A stretch of DNA of 64,000 bases from Thuidium tamariscinum. Taxonomy: Eukaryota; Streptophyta; Bryopsida; Hypnales; Thuidiaceae. Both the position numbers and the translations under genes were made by a program. The notes under the pieces are model-generated. The model saw only the letters and a program-made list of their open reading frames with translations, searched no databases and had not been told where the DNA came from. How positions within the stretch are numbered: the first letter of the stretch is position 1; every line of letters begins with the position of its first letter. The DNA lies in the NCBI GenBank assembly GCA_947034885.2, contig OX344757.2:21570001-21634000 (forward strand), in the 5' to 3' direction. Positions 34,709-46,955 of this stretch are shown here, piece by piece.

Positions 34709-37700
34709 CATTCAATTTTTGGATTTTTGTGTATTACATTGAGGGGATTTGAGGGCTCTATCTGAAAACGCGGAAATTGCTACGGGAATGTAGTTTTGTA
34801 GGAATCTTGTGTGGTTGAGAGAGTGCCGCGTCATTAAAAAAAATTATTTTTTTGGGGGATTTTTTTCATATTTTAAGACCCATTTTGTTTTTGTTTGTTT
34901 TTTATTAAATGTTGGCCTGACAATGGCTAGCAATTCCCGGACCAATTTCAGGAACAATCCTCAAACGAACCTTTGGAGCCCTCAAATCCCCTTTAATGCA
35001 AGTGGAATGATTGTCATACTAGTTCACTTGATTGAATTCTACATACAAAAAGAGGATGTGACAACATAAAAGAATATTGAGTCAAGTAAACATTCCAACT
35101 TTTCATGCAAATTTCCTTTATCTTCTTGCTTTTAACTTTCTCTTCAATTCACATTTTCTTCTTATAAAAAAAATACCCTGCAAAAAAATACTTTCACCTA
35201 CATAATATAAGTAAGTATAGGGTTCCATAATATAGGACATTTTTACAAATTATGTAATTATAGGGGACCATTTATTCAAGTCTTTGAGGTAAATAGCCCC
35301 CTAAAAAATACCTCCTTGCTACATGGGGTAGGGGGGTGGGGGATATGAAACATACAAATAGTGATCCACCCAAGCATTTGATAAAAATGATGGGCCTTAG
35401 TTGTACTCTGTTTTTCATTAGCTCAGGAATTAGGAAATTGCAAAAGATCCCAAACTATTTCTTCAAGGACACTAATAGTTATGGCCTTTGTTTTGTAGAC
35501 ATCTAACTCTTCATATTGAGGTTTGATGTTGCTTCATTGTGCAACACCTTGCTTTTGTAGGTCTAACCATCTACTATTCATCACATGAGTTTTGGACCTC
35601 TAAGAGATTGTTTCAATGTCGTTACTTGAAACTATTTCCAATGCTGTAGACTAGCCTCAACTGGTTGAATTTTTGAATTCAAAAAAATTAATTAGTTTTT
35701 TTCAAAATATATAATTTAAAATAATTTAAAAATAATTAATTGATTAATTTTATTTGACATGATAGTTGCTTGACGATATCAAATTGTTAATGTGGTAGTA
35801 TTCTCAACATTCCCACAACATTTTCAAAATTAGGAAACTCATAGTCTTCCAAAGGCTCAAATCTCCCCTAATACATCCAATGGGTTGATGGATTGAATTG
35901 TTTTTCTAAAAGCTAATGATCACCTTTTCAACACCTTTTGTGACCAAAAAAGTGTTGTTGGTAGCTTGTAATGGGATTGACTTTGTGGTATTTGCTAGGG
36001 TCATTTGTATTTTGTTTAACTAGTTGGCCAGTTCATCTTATTTTAGAAAGTGGTTTCCTTTAGGTACTTACTTTAGTTGATGATTTTAGACTATTATACT
36101 ATTTTGTGAGGATTTTTCACCCAAGTGTGCCTTGATGAATTGGTCATTTTGACCTTTTTTGGTAGTCTTGCATATTAGAGTACCTATGAGTTTTGTTATA
36201 TTCCTTTCATATACTCTAGTTTGAGTTTCCTTTCAAATTATGATAGCTCTCTTCAATATGTCCAAGTTTTAATTAACCTTCGTTGCATCGAATTGAGATT
36301 ATTATGGACACTAGAAATACAAGACCACTAAAGATTCTTGAAGGCAAGATGAGCTCTTAGATTGTAAGAAAGACCATGCAAAAGTAGCTAAAACAAAAAG
36401 CTAGAAGAGATGTGTTGTCAAGACTAAGGGTCTCCTTCGCCTTGACATTCTTATATACCATTATCTAACTTCTGTTCTTAAAGTAGAAAGTTATATTTTT
36501 AATTTATGAAATTTTAAATTACAAAGTTCTATTTCTAATCTAAAAAGCTCTCCTAGAAGTTTGCTTGTACTATATGTCCCTAACACGGATATCTCATATT
36601 TAAAAAGAATCTTTGTACTTCGTGATTCTTGGAATTGGCAATATATTCAAGGATGGAGGGATTTTAGTATTCTCAATTAGTACATTGGCTTGTGGAGTGG
36701 ATGATTTTCTTTAATACGCCTCTTCCATATTGTTCTACTATATTTCACCTATTAAAATACATATTTTTTCAATGCCTTGTAATAACATCATTTAATAAGG
36801 AAATCTAATCTATAGAGGGATTTCAATCCCCATTAGTGTTTTTAAGTTGAATTGGAGTTTTCATAGGTATAGATAGAACTCATGAGAACTAGATGACAAT
36901 GGATTGAGTTGTAGGGTTGCCTTGTCTTCTTTTTGATGAAAGAAGGTGAGCACAAAATAACCCTTCTAGAGCATTATAGTTCAAATAATTGTCATGTTAG
37001 GCTCTACTAGGTCCACATTGATATACTTCTACAATTCCATTTTCAATGAGTCTTTGGTTGGTACAAATCTAATTAAAAATAATCATGAGAATGATAGGGC
37101 TTCTTACTCAAGCTTAATTATTGTATTTGTCAACAAATCAAAACACAAAGCTTTAGTGTCTAGATAGAAGTATACATTGTGAATAGTTTTGGAGGATTTT
37201 TCCTAAGTAGTTGTAATGAGGTTTGTAATGAGGCAATTACTGCATCTTTTGAGTTCATTGTCATTGTCATTGTGATAAACTGTTACAATGAGCTCAAAAA
37301 TTTCAAAATTTCAAAATTTTAATTATTCACCCCAGCCTCCCTTCCATTGTGATTTAACTTTTAACATTTTGATATTGTTATTTTTTTAAATTTTGAGTCT
37401 GCTCCCGTCCCCACCCCCACCCCTCTTATAATTTTGAGACAATGGGCCTTTTCACAATGCATATGGGATAATTCTCATATCCCGTATTTGTATCCGTACC
37501 CATATCCCATATCCGCGCCCAATATTTATATCCATATCTCATACTCATACTCATATCTGATATTTATATCCGTATTTGTATTCATATTCTATACATGTAT
37601 CTAATGGTTGCTGATTTTCCTTGGGGAGGGGGATTTTTAAAATTTCAAATGTGACGGTTCATAATTTTTTGATAAAGGGGGGGTCATAGAAATTGAAAAA

Positions 37701-38110
37701 TAGGCTTGTTGCTTCTTTTTGTTACATTGTGTGCTAGAGTTAATCCATAGTTGAGGAACTTCCAAATATTGTTGACTTGCTAATTAATGGAGAGAGAAAA
37801 ATGTACAAATGACTTATACAAACTAAGTACATTACATGTACAATTTGTGTGCTACCATTAGGAATATAGCCTTTTAGATTGATTTGTAGGTTTCTGATTC
37901 TTTTGATAAGATGTAGAATAATTTTTATTTAAAAAAATTAATATTGGATGTGAAATTGATGCCTTTTCAAATTGATTCAAGTCATTCAAAATTTGCGTAG
38001 TGGTCCTTTGAAAGGCTAATTTCAATACTCTTATACTTTTATGATAATGATGATACTCTTGTCTATTTGATTGTAAAAACAAATAGTCTATGTTGAAAAT
38101 TTTGACTACA
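34709..38110. other. AT-rich intergenic DNA with a degenerate CATATC repeat
   Basis: About 37470-37600 is a string of ATATCC/CATATC/GTATCC hexamers (for example CCCATATCCCATATCCG). Near 35650-35760 is an AATTAATT-rich stretch. No gene or element boundary identified. Confidence 0.45.
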
Positions 38111-38111
38111 A

Positions 38112-38553
38112 GGTCCAAATGAGCTATTAGGAGCCAATTTGGATGTAACCATTACTTTTTTTGGACCGTTATTGATTTTGGAGTTCAAATGTTTTGAAAT
38201 TTATCCAAAATAAATATGTTTCATGTTTCATAAATGTTATAGTGTCATGTTTCACTATCATATAGCCCATAATTGTCATCATTTTATCTTTATTAAGTAC
38301 CAAAAACTTCATGTAATCTATGCTTTTTATTCCATTGTTGAATTTAAAATTAGATGATTGAGGAACTCTTCCATTGAAAATGATGATATTTTGAATAGAC
38401 TTTATCATTCTTGACAATTTTGAATAATTTTTTGAACTAATTTTGATGAAATTAATTAAGTTTTTTAAAGAGCAATCTCATTAAAATATCAAAAGGAATC
38501 CCAAAAGGATCTTTTTCTATATTGTTGTTGGCTCCTAAAAGCTCATTTGAACC
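38112..38553. mobile_element. Inverted-repeat element with AGGAGCCAA ends, about 442 bp
   Basis: GGTCCAAATGAGCTATTAGGAGCCAA at the left mirrors TTGGCTCCTAAAAGCTCATTTGAACC at the right, about 26 bp with few mismatches. No target duplication was found, so the class is undetermined. Confidence 0.65.
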
Positions 38554-38826
38554 TCACACCAATGTTGCTAATTTTCAAAAATGTAAATGAATAAGTAAGA
38601 GAGTTCTAATAAAAATGTGTAAAGACAAGCATCTTTCTGCTAGCGTCAATTTTTTCTAACTTTTAGCAAACTTTCAAATCAGAAAATCGTGTCAATTGGA
38701 AGATCTTGATGCTTGATTTGATAAACCAATTTTTTTCAACTATGGTTAAAAGTTATCTTTCACATTTTTATAAATACATGTATGTCCTACTACCAAAGGA
38801 GAAATAAAATGCAAAGAAATGTGGAG

Positions 38827-39057
38827 TGTTAGCAAGTGAATATAGAATCTATGAGTCCATGAATCCAAGAATTTATATTACATACACACCTTCTATAGTT
38901 ATAGGTGTTTGTATTGAAGATACCTATATTATAAATTTTTTTCATGATATAGTGTACTTTTATTATAGGTATTATAAACTCTTTCAATTAAATACATACT
39001 TACAATTAGATTCAAAGCTTGTAGGCTCATGTCTTTGTGCTTACATGCTAGCATTAG
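38827..39057 (+). mobile_element. TAGC-GTGCTA-end MITE, copy 2 (family N), about 231 bp
   Basis: The right end (reversed: CTAATGCTAGCATGTAAGCAC, then ATGAGCC) and the internal phrases ATAGGTGTTTGTAT and GATACCTATAT match the nested element at 57422-57680. Flanks are eroded. Confidence 0.55.
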
Positions 39058-42000
39058 TTCATTGCATTGATTAGCAGTTCATTTTAATTTAAGTTTAGTT
39101 GGTGATTAAAAGATGAATAGAAATTTAAATAATTAGACATTGCCTTTATACATTAAGTTTCCTAATCAACCACATTATAGCAATGCCCAACTTTAAATAA
39201 CTATTGATAGGATCTCTAAAAACTTTAGTCTCAAAATTTTAAAGCAAATCAAATTGGCCCACAATTTTTTTGATGTCTTTCAAAATAAGATATTTGGAGC
39301 CTAAATAATATATGAAAAAATAGGACAAAGATAATAAATACATACCTAGATTTACATTGAATGGATAATTTCAAATCATGGTATTTAACTTCATACTTTT
39401 ATCTTCAAAATTTTTAAAAATGTGAAATTGATTGTAAAACATATATTTTACTACATATTTATTATTATCAAATATCTTTAAAGCCTTTTAGAGTTTTTAG
39501 AAGTGTAACTTGTTTAATCCATAATCATCTTTGTTTTAAGAAGGAAGTATCTGAAAGTGGACATTTGAATTGGGTTTTCATGTGCACTAGGCATGTGCAA
39601 GTTACTATTCATTTGTTCATATTTTAATTAGAAAATTCTCACTAATTTCACTATTATTATATTACCATACGTTGAAGGCAGCTTCGTCACACCCTAGACG
39701 AAATCTTTTCTTTTTGCTTGAATTTCCCTTTCATTCTCCCCATTTAGAATTTTCAGGATTTGGTTTATTGTCATTGGGAATATTTTGTTAATTGCAGCTA
39801 TGGCCTTCTTGCTTTACCACATTCCAAGCTCAACATGATAGATGCTTTACAAAATCTTGTTTGACAAGGCTAAAATAACACGGGCTTTCCAAAATTTTAC
39901 CCTAGTTAGACTTAATCAAAGCTTTGCTATTAGGTTTGAGTAATGAAGGCCATACAATCAATTCTCAATCTAAAATTAAGGCTTTACAATCAAATCTTAA
40001 GGTTTTACAACATAGTATATGGAATACTATTTTATATTATTTTTTGATTATTTGAAACACATCAATAATATTATCTTTCATTTTTCATCAAAATATTTTT
40101 TTAAATTTCAATTTATTCTCGTGAGTCTTTTTTACACTATTCAAATATGTTGTACTATAATTTCTGAAAATTTCATTACATGCCATATTTATTTATTTTT
40201 GAATTAATATTTGACAAATCTGACTCGAGCATAGGATAGTCAATGTACAAGTGAAATTTACAATTATTATTGAAACTAAAGTCTATTATATATACTATCT
40301 TTTTTAGTTATTTTTTAAAATTAAAATATTGATTTCTTTGTCTCTCTTTGTCTAAAAAGTTATTATTTCTTGAAGGGTCATTGCAGAAAAGAGGGTCTAA
40401 AAAGTGTAGTGTTTTGCACAATACTAATTTTTTATTCTTTGATAGTATTTTATAATTTAAAAAAACAATTCTTTTTAAAATAAAAAGATATGTTTCACAT
40501 ACATGTCTTTGAGAAGAAGGTACCTTAGGAAGTAAAAGCATCGAATTTTTTTCTAAATAGGAGAACTAGGAAAGTGATTTTTTTCATGAAAATAGTTATT
40601 TTTCATTGTAATTTCACATTTTAATATGTAAGAAATAGAAAAAAAAATCTTTTTTAAACTAAAAATTTTCCATTTGGAAGGACTTCATGGTAAAGAGATT
40701 TCACCAAAAGAATGATTTTGAAACCATTTTCAATGTTCAGAATTGTGTGTTCAAGGGAGCCTAATTGCACAAACATAGAGGACATAAATTAATGTTTTCT
40801 TAAGTGACCTCTAGTAGGCACATGTCTACCTAGTGTAAGAATAGACCCCAAAAATTTCAGCTCTAAATCATTAGTTTTGGATATTCCCTAGTACTAAAAA
40901 TCCTAAACGGCAAAGTGTGATAAATGAAACTAAATTGCTAAATAAGTGTAAATTGATTTTTGGAAATTTTCGAAAATAAGGAATCTGATTACTATCAAGC
41001 TAGTCAAATTCAATAAATTTTTTGAATTCATTGGGTTCATGCTTCAAAAGTTATAGCACATGACAACTTTGTCACTCAAAGTGTGATGCAAAGTAGTATC
41101 TATCTTTCTTGCAATCACCCTAAAAGATCAAAGATAGTTAAAAATTTTAGGTTTTGAAGATGTATTACAAAATGAAATTTTAGAATAATAATTTAGTGAT
41201 TTAAATTTGTTTATATTGTTTGTAGATCACATCTATAGAATGAATAATTTTTAAGAAAATAAAAACCAAAAATACAAAGTTTTTTCTAAATCTAATAGTA
41301 TATAGAATGTATGAAATTTTTGCAAGATTATCCTTCTTTAAGTTCAACATACTAAGTTCTAATTATAGGACTTTATTGAAATTTTATTTTTATTTCTTGT
41401 TGAGGTCATTATTTATGGGTCATTTATACTATTTATTGAGGTTTGACATACCTTTAGGACTTTAAATGTAGAATTTTTGTAAAGAATAGTTTTGAAAATT
41501 TTCCATACAAATGTAAAAGAACTATGACAAGAATCTACAAGAATTTAGATGGGAGGACAACTTGATTGGATGTACTTAGGAGATGTTTGAATTCATTCAT
41601 TCTTCAAAATTTGAATGTCAAATCTTATATCCTAAAGATAAAGAAAATAGTTGCTATGTTCGAAACTACAAAGATGTATAATAAAATGCAATTTAACCTT
41701 GTAGCGTAGGTATAGACACCAAGTATTTGATGGATGACTTTACTTGGCATTGTAGAATGGATAAAAATGTTTTTTCATCAAATTTATTTATTTGGAGGGT
41801 ACTTGAGTACATTTTTAATGAATTGTGTTGCAAAGTCTTTTCTTATGGTCTTATAATGGACTTTTCAAAAAAAAAATGCTCAATCGACAAATCTCCTTGT
41901 AGTGTATTTTGGCCATTTCTTACTATTTTCTCTTAATGTGAATTTTATTTTTACTAATGAAATGAAACTTATCAAGTGCAATTTTTTTGAAAATCTTGAA

Positions 42001-42412
42001 AAAATCTTGAATATCAATATTTTTTAGCAATACAAACTTTGAACCCCTAATCATGGTATATTGATTTTTTAACTTTAGAGTGACTCAATAACTTTGGTTT
42101 ATACCATACCATTTAAAACTAAAATACACATTTAGTCTTAGATGGTGAATTTTTTTTTTCTACTCTTACAAATGTGCATCTTCCCTTCAATTCACAATGG
42201 TGGGCTTGCTTGCCTTTACATATGTTGTATGAAACTACTTACATCAATACATGATTTTGCTATGTGGATTATTTGGATTGTGCGCAACATCAAAGTATTT
42301 GTGCACCAATGACCTCATCACACCAACACCATATTGGTCAGATTTGATCACATCTCACTTCAATCTCCCATTTTAAGTCGTAGGAATGGTACTTAGATGG
42401 TGTTGAACACTA
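39058..42412. other. AT-rich intergenic DNA, including P3-like remnants
   Basis: 41880-42180 shares a run of phrases (TAGTGTATTTTG, ACTAATGAAATGAA) with P3 elements and with 10130-10330, suggesting a decayed copy without recognisable ends. The rest is featureless. Confidence 0.4.
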
Positions 42413-42416
42413 TTAA

Positions 42417-43366
42417 CTCTTAATCACCTAAAGTACAAACATGTCTAATACCATCCTTGCTTATCAAGCCTTATAATTCTAGATGTCATTAAGTTATGAA
42501 AGTCTCAACCATACAATCTTGTAGTGTGTATATTGTAGATGATGTGGATCAAATTTGGAGTCATTTGGCCTTATAGATTACAAGATCATCATGTTTTAGT
42601 GTTGAAAAAAATATTGAATTTTTTCTAAAAATGCATTTGGAAGTAAAATTTGATTTCTAAACCTATTCAAATGAAAAAAGAATTAAAACTAGAAAGTGAT
42701 TCAAAACCAACACACAAACATGTTGGTGAAATTTTTTTCATTCAAATGCTTTGAATTGTTTGCAAAATGACTTTGAAATGTAAAAAAATAGCAAAAAAGG
42801 GTGCAAGAAACACATCTACGACTGCACCTCTTTCTACTAAAATGCTTCTTAGTCACTCATAGTTTTTTGGATTGATATGTAATTTTAGCCTCACAAACTA
42901 GATTAGAATGCATAATTTTTTCAAAAAGAATTATTAGAAACGGACACTGTTTGAGGAAAAAACAAGCTGCCAGAGTTCGCTATAATCCAAAAATGTTTGG
43001 TTTTTGAACTTTGAATTGCCCCCAAACATTTGAACAACTTCGATTGCCATGAAAATTTGACCACAATAACTATGAACAAAATCCAACAAATTTTGTTGAA
43101 AACAAACATTGAATGAAGGAGATACAAGCCCCCAAAGTTGCAACCATCAATTGTAGTTTGGTGAATTAAAATTGAACCTATGAACTTCAATTGGCTCCCA
43201 AAATATTTGTACATCTTAGATTGGTGTGAAAATTTTATCACGCAAACTAAACTAGTGTGCAAAACTTTCTCGACAAGTTTTATTGAATTTGGACATTGGA
43301 TGCAAAAGTTACAACATTTCAAATTGAATTATGAGGACACTTTTTGTTCCCTTAAGGAATGGAGGG
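42417..43366 (+). mobile_element. TTAA-flanked element, family P4, 950 bp
   Basis: The right end GGAATGGAGGG-TTAA and the body (CCATACAATCTTGTAGTGTG, GGAGTCATTTGGCCTTATAGATT, TTCTAAACCTATTCAAATG) match 26700-28040. The left end is worn (TTAA-CTCTTAATCACC). Minus-strand open frames at 42921-43322 arise from the AT-rich repeat and are not genes. Confidence 0.7.
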
Positions 43367-43596
43367 TTAAACCCCTCTCTTGCTCTTTTAGTTGGGTAGT
43401 TCTGTTTGTTTTCCCTTTCTGTGCTCATTCTCTTCATTGTCTGGCCTTTGGTCTGGTTTCAATTTAATGCAATGGTTATTCGATTATATCTATATATTTT
43501 AAACCAAAATTAATGCTCACACCACAACTGCTTGTCTCCTCATCCACCCTTCTGTTGGGCAATTTCACCCCACTATAATCTGAACTCCTAGATTAA

Positions 43597-43817
43597 CCCC
43601 TAAACGATGCTGGAGCCATTTTATGGTCAATGAACAAGAGAGCCTTTTGCAATACAAGATAGAATTGCAAGCATTCAGCCTCAGAATTAAGGGTGAAAAA
43701 GGAAGATCTTCTACACTTCTTTGACTTCAAATGTGCACTTTTGGATTTTCTTAAACCAATGATTCCCGCAGTTTCAGAAAAGATGGTTTCCTTGGTGCCC
43801 CCCACGTCCTTTAAGGG
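43597..43817 (+). mobile_element. TTAA-flanked short element, family P3 derivative, 221 bp
   Basis: TTAA-CCCCTAAACGATGCTGGAGCC at the left and CACGTCCTTTAAGGG-TTAA at the right resemble the ends of the 736-bp P3 at 45266-46001. The middle is unrelated or deleted, the usual form of an internally deleted derivative. Confidence 0.75.
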
Positions 43818-43879
43818 TTAATGTGGCATGTCCTGAAGGAGATCTTTCAAGATATTAGACTTGGGCAACGACCACTATT

Positions 43880-44170
43880 GGACGCCATCTCCTTCCCAAA
43901 GATTGCTCTGCTCCCGGGGTTGGTGGGGCCCTCCGGCCCAGCCAGCATCCCAGCAGGCCATTCCCGGGGAGGTTTTGGGGGACCGGGGGAGTCTGAGCTT
44001 CCAGGAATCAAACAGCCGAGGTTGGTCTTGTCGTCTTGGTATTGGCGAGGGGTCAGTTTCCAGATATTGATTGATCGGTTGGTGGGTCCGAGAATGTCAT
44101 GGAAGGAAGGGGATGGATCCATGGATCCATGGATCCACGGATCCGGCAGCGGCAGCAGCAGGCAGCTTTA
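43880..44170. other. GC-rich island 4 with a GGATCCAT tandem repeat
   Basis: A GGATCCAT octamer is repeated about three to four times at 44113-44142, followed by GGCAGCGGCAGCAGCAGGCAG. Open frames here reflect low CpG loss and low complexity; no protein family recognised. Confidence 0.45.
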
Positions 44171-45261
44171 GATGGCTTATCTGAAACCCAATCTCTCGTG
44201 CTTTGGGAGCTTTGTTGGGGGCAATACGAACGTGCCTAGCTTCATTTGTTTGAACCCATTTTATTTATTTCTAAGAAATTATTATTATTATTTTAAAACA
44301 TGCCTGGGCATCGTGATTTGGGTTGGCCTTGCCTTTGGGGGAATATTTGCCTGGCACCCTGCCATTCAGTTCTCAGACAGCTTGAATGGATTGGGGCCAT
44401 TATCTGCCATGAAAGATCAAAAACCTTATTAATTCTCCATGAAGGACTACCATAAGGTACTAAGACTTCAGTTGGTTCAGTTGTTGGCATTGGCATGAAA
44501 TTTCCTTTTTGGTGGGGCACCCCAGCGGCCCACGAAAAAAGGCACTCGGCCATGACAATTTATGAAATCTCACTACCTTCACCAGCATGGCAACTCAAAA
44601 TCGTACACAATATGAATACATGACAAACTGAAGGTGCACATATGTATGTTTTGTTTGTTTTGTTTTTGCAATGAAACCAGATTCATTTGTTACAAAATTT
44701 GGAATTCAATTTTTTAAAATTTTTCACTTAAAAAAAAAGGTGTAGATGGGGTGGTACTACCTAGTGGACTAGCGAGCTTATTAATTCATTGAAGTGAGGT
44801 AAGGTACAAGGTACCATTTGGAATGAAAGGAGGCTAGGTTCAAAGCCCCAGTTGTCATGCTGGAAGCCTCATGATCTAGGAGGGAAAAGCCTGGCCTTAC
44901 GTTACTGCCCTTTGAAAAACAAGCAAACCCAAGGGGGGGCTTGACTGGCCAGTGGTCACCATGCAGGAGTTGAAACTGGCTTTGTTTTATTTGCCACCTT
45001 TGCCCAGTACGTGATGACCCCTGGCTGGCCTTTTAAAGGAAGGGTGTACGAAAACACCTTCTTCTTCATTGCCACTGGCTGCACCCAATCGTTGGGACGG
45101 ACAAACGGACAGACAGATGGGGCAGACGGATATCCATGTGGGACTGATACGGAATGGGAATCCCAAATCCGACAAACTTTGAGTTGGAGTGTGGAATCAT
45201 GATCTGCTTGGGTCGACTTTCTTTCATGCTGTTTAGGGTAGCACCATGCATAGTCAATCGC
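44171..45261. other. Intergenic DNA with GC-rich island 5 (about 44870-45240)
   Basis: GGTTCAAAGCC at 44837-44847 matches a polymerase III B box, with CCTAGTGG 70 bp upstream as a weak A box; too little to call a SINE. The island contains GGACGGACAAACGGACAGACAGATGG. No gene recognised. Confidence 0.35.
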
Positions 45262-45265
45262 TTAA

Positions 45266-46001
45266 CCCGTAAGCAACGCTGGCGCCATTTTTTTTTGGCG
45301 TTTGGATGATTTCGCAGGGGCAGAAGAAGACCTGAACAATAGTTTTTTCATTTCACTTTTTTTTTTCAATGACCTTACGTGTTGAGTTGTAAAGAGTCTC
45401 CAATTGAGTTTTTAGTCTAACTAATGTTTGTTTTCACGTAGTTGAGAAGTAATTAGAGAAAACAGATGGCAAAAATTTGCCAGCTTAGTGTATTTTGAGA
45501 AATTGACTACATCTGAAATTTCTCCTTGAAACTGACATTTTTTTGAATTTGAGCCCAACTAATGAAATGAAGGTCCTCCACTCTTGTTTTTACTCCAATT
45601 GAAATTTTGGAAAAATTTGGAAAATTGAATATTTTATCGCATTTTGAACTTCGGTTGCACTTTTAATGTCTACTACATCCTATTTATAAAAGTACACGGA
45701 AATTGAGTTTCCACTAAGATGTTTGTCACTATAATATACACATGTGCTTAAATTTTCAGATTTTTTGAGATAATTTTCTATTTGATATGATTTATTCTTC
45801 ACTTTTCCTTCAAAAAGTTTCATAAAAATCAATTTTCCTCAGAAAAATCTAAATTTTTTGTGGAGTATAGAAGACATGTACCTTCATCTCTGAAAATTAA
45901 AATTAAAAAAATTTCAGGCATATTTGCTTCCCAAATGGTAACAAACTGAGTGACGGGCAAGGAGGCTTCAAACCAATGGTGATAGGTCTGTCCTTTAAGG
46001 G
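45266..46001 (+). mobile_element. TTAA-flanked element, family P3, 736 bp
   Basis: TTAA-CCCGTAAGCAACGCTGGCGCC at the left and GGTCTGTCCTTTAAGGG-TTAA at the right. It is the reference copy for the family (others at 1287-1986, 43597-43817 and a fragment ending at 10555). Its right TTAA (46002-46005) is also the left TTAA of the next element. Confidence 0.82.
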
Positions 46002-46005
46002 TTAA

Positions 46006-46955
46006 CCCCTTAATGATTTTGACTAAGTTTTCAACAAAAATGCACCCAAACTGCCATTTTTAATACAAGTATCAAATTTTAGAAACAAAACATTTTTGAC
46101 ACATGTAACTGTACAATCTTATAGTATGCTAATTTGAGAAGATGTGGAAAGAATTTCAAAATTTTCCACCATGTAGATCGCGAGATATTAGCATTCGAAT
46201 TAACAAGAATTTGTTTTTTAGGCCCTCCAAAAATCCTGGCAGCTATACTTCACAAGGTCACATTTGTATGAAAAAGAAGTTCAAATTAGTGGTCACTCTT
46301 TAATTTCGTTTTTAAAGACAAGTGTCTATATGCTTGAAAATTTTCAAATAATTTGGAACTATACAACTTATAGAAAATAAAATTGGTAAGTAGAAAAAAG
46401 TAGAAAATGATTCAAAAGATTAAGTTGTAAACAATTTATTTAAGGAAATGAAAAATGCCAATTTCAGTGGTTAAAATGTTGTAACAAACAATCTAGACCT
46501 AGTGTTTTTTCTTAATTTTTTCCAAAAATATTAAGAATTGAATTCAATAAAGAATTTCAAACTTTTTTTTTTGTAGAATAGAGATTCTATGAGTATCCCA
46601 CAAACTATTTCAAACTAAAACTCCTCATAACTTTTGATTTGTTGATCAAAATAGAATGATTAAAAGCTTTTCCACTTAAATATAAATCTAAAAAAATATT
46701 TTTTATTTTTTATTTTTAAAAAAATTAATTTTTAAAGAAGTTTTTTTGTTGCCCCAAGATGCCCATTTAGCAATGAAAACTACATATCATATAATAGCTT
46801 TTAAACTATATAATCAAAAGTTGTGAAAATTGTTGTGCCTTAAAGGTAATCCTCAGGAAAATATTATGTGAAAATTTCAAAGAAAAAAAAAACCATTCAT
46901 AGTGAGTTGCTCAAAATTGTTATCTTGCCAAAAACGCAGTTTGGGCATTTAGTGG
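46006..46955 (+). mobile_element. TTAA-type element, family P2, about 950 bp, abutting the P3 element
   Basis: Begins CCCCTTAATGATTTTGAC directly after the shared TTAA. The right end (TTGGGCATTTAGTGG) is worn here but better kept in the tandemly duplicated copy ending near 47652 (GGGCATTAGGGG-TTGA). The body is the reverse of 53069-53995. Confidence 0.72.

Noticed and set aside
42921..43322. 133-codon minus-strand open frame
   Set aside because: It lies wholly within a P4 element copy; other copies do not keep the frame.
44757..44847. Possible tRNA-derived SINE (B box GGTTCAAAGCC)
   Set aside because: The A box is poor, no tRNA-like fold or flanking duplication is visible, and no second copy was seen.
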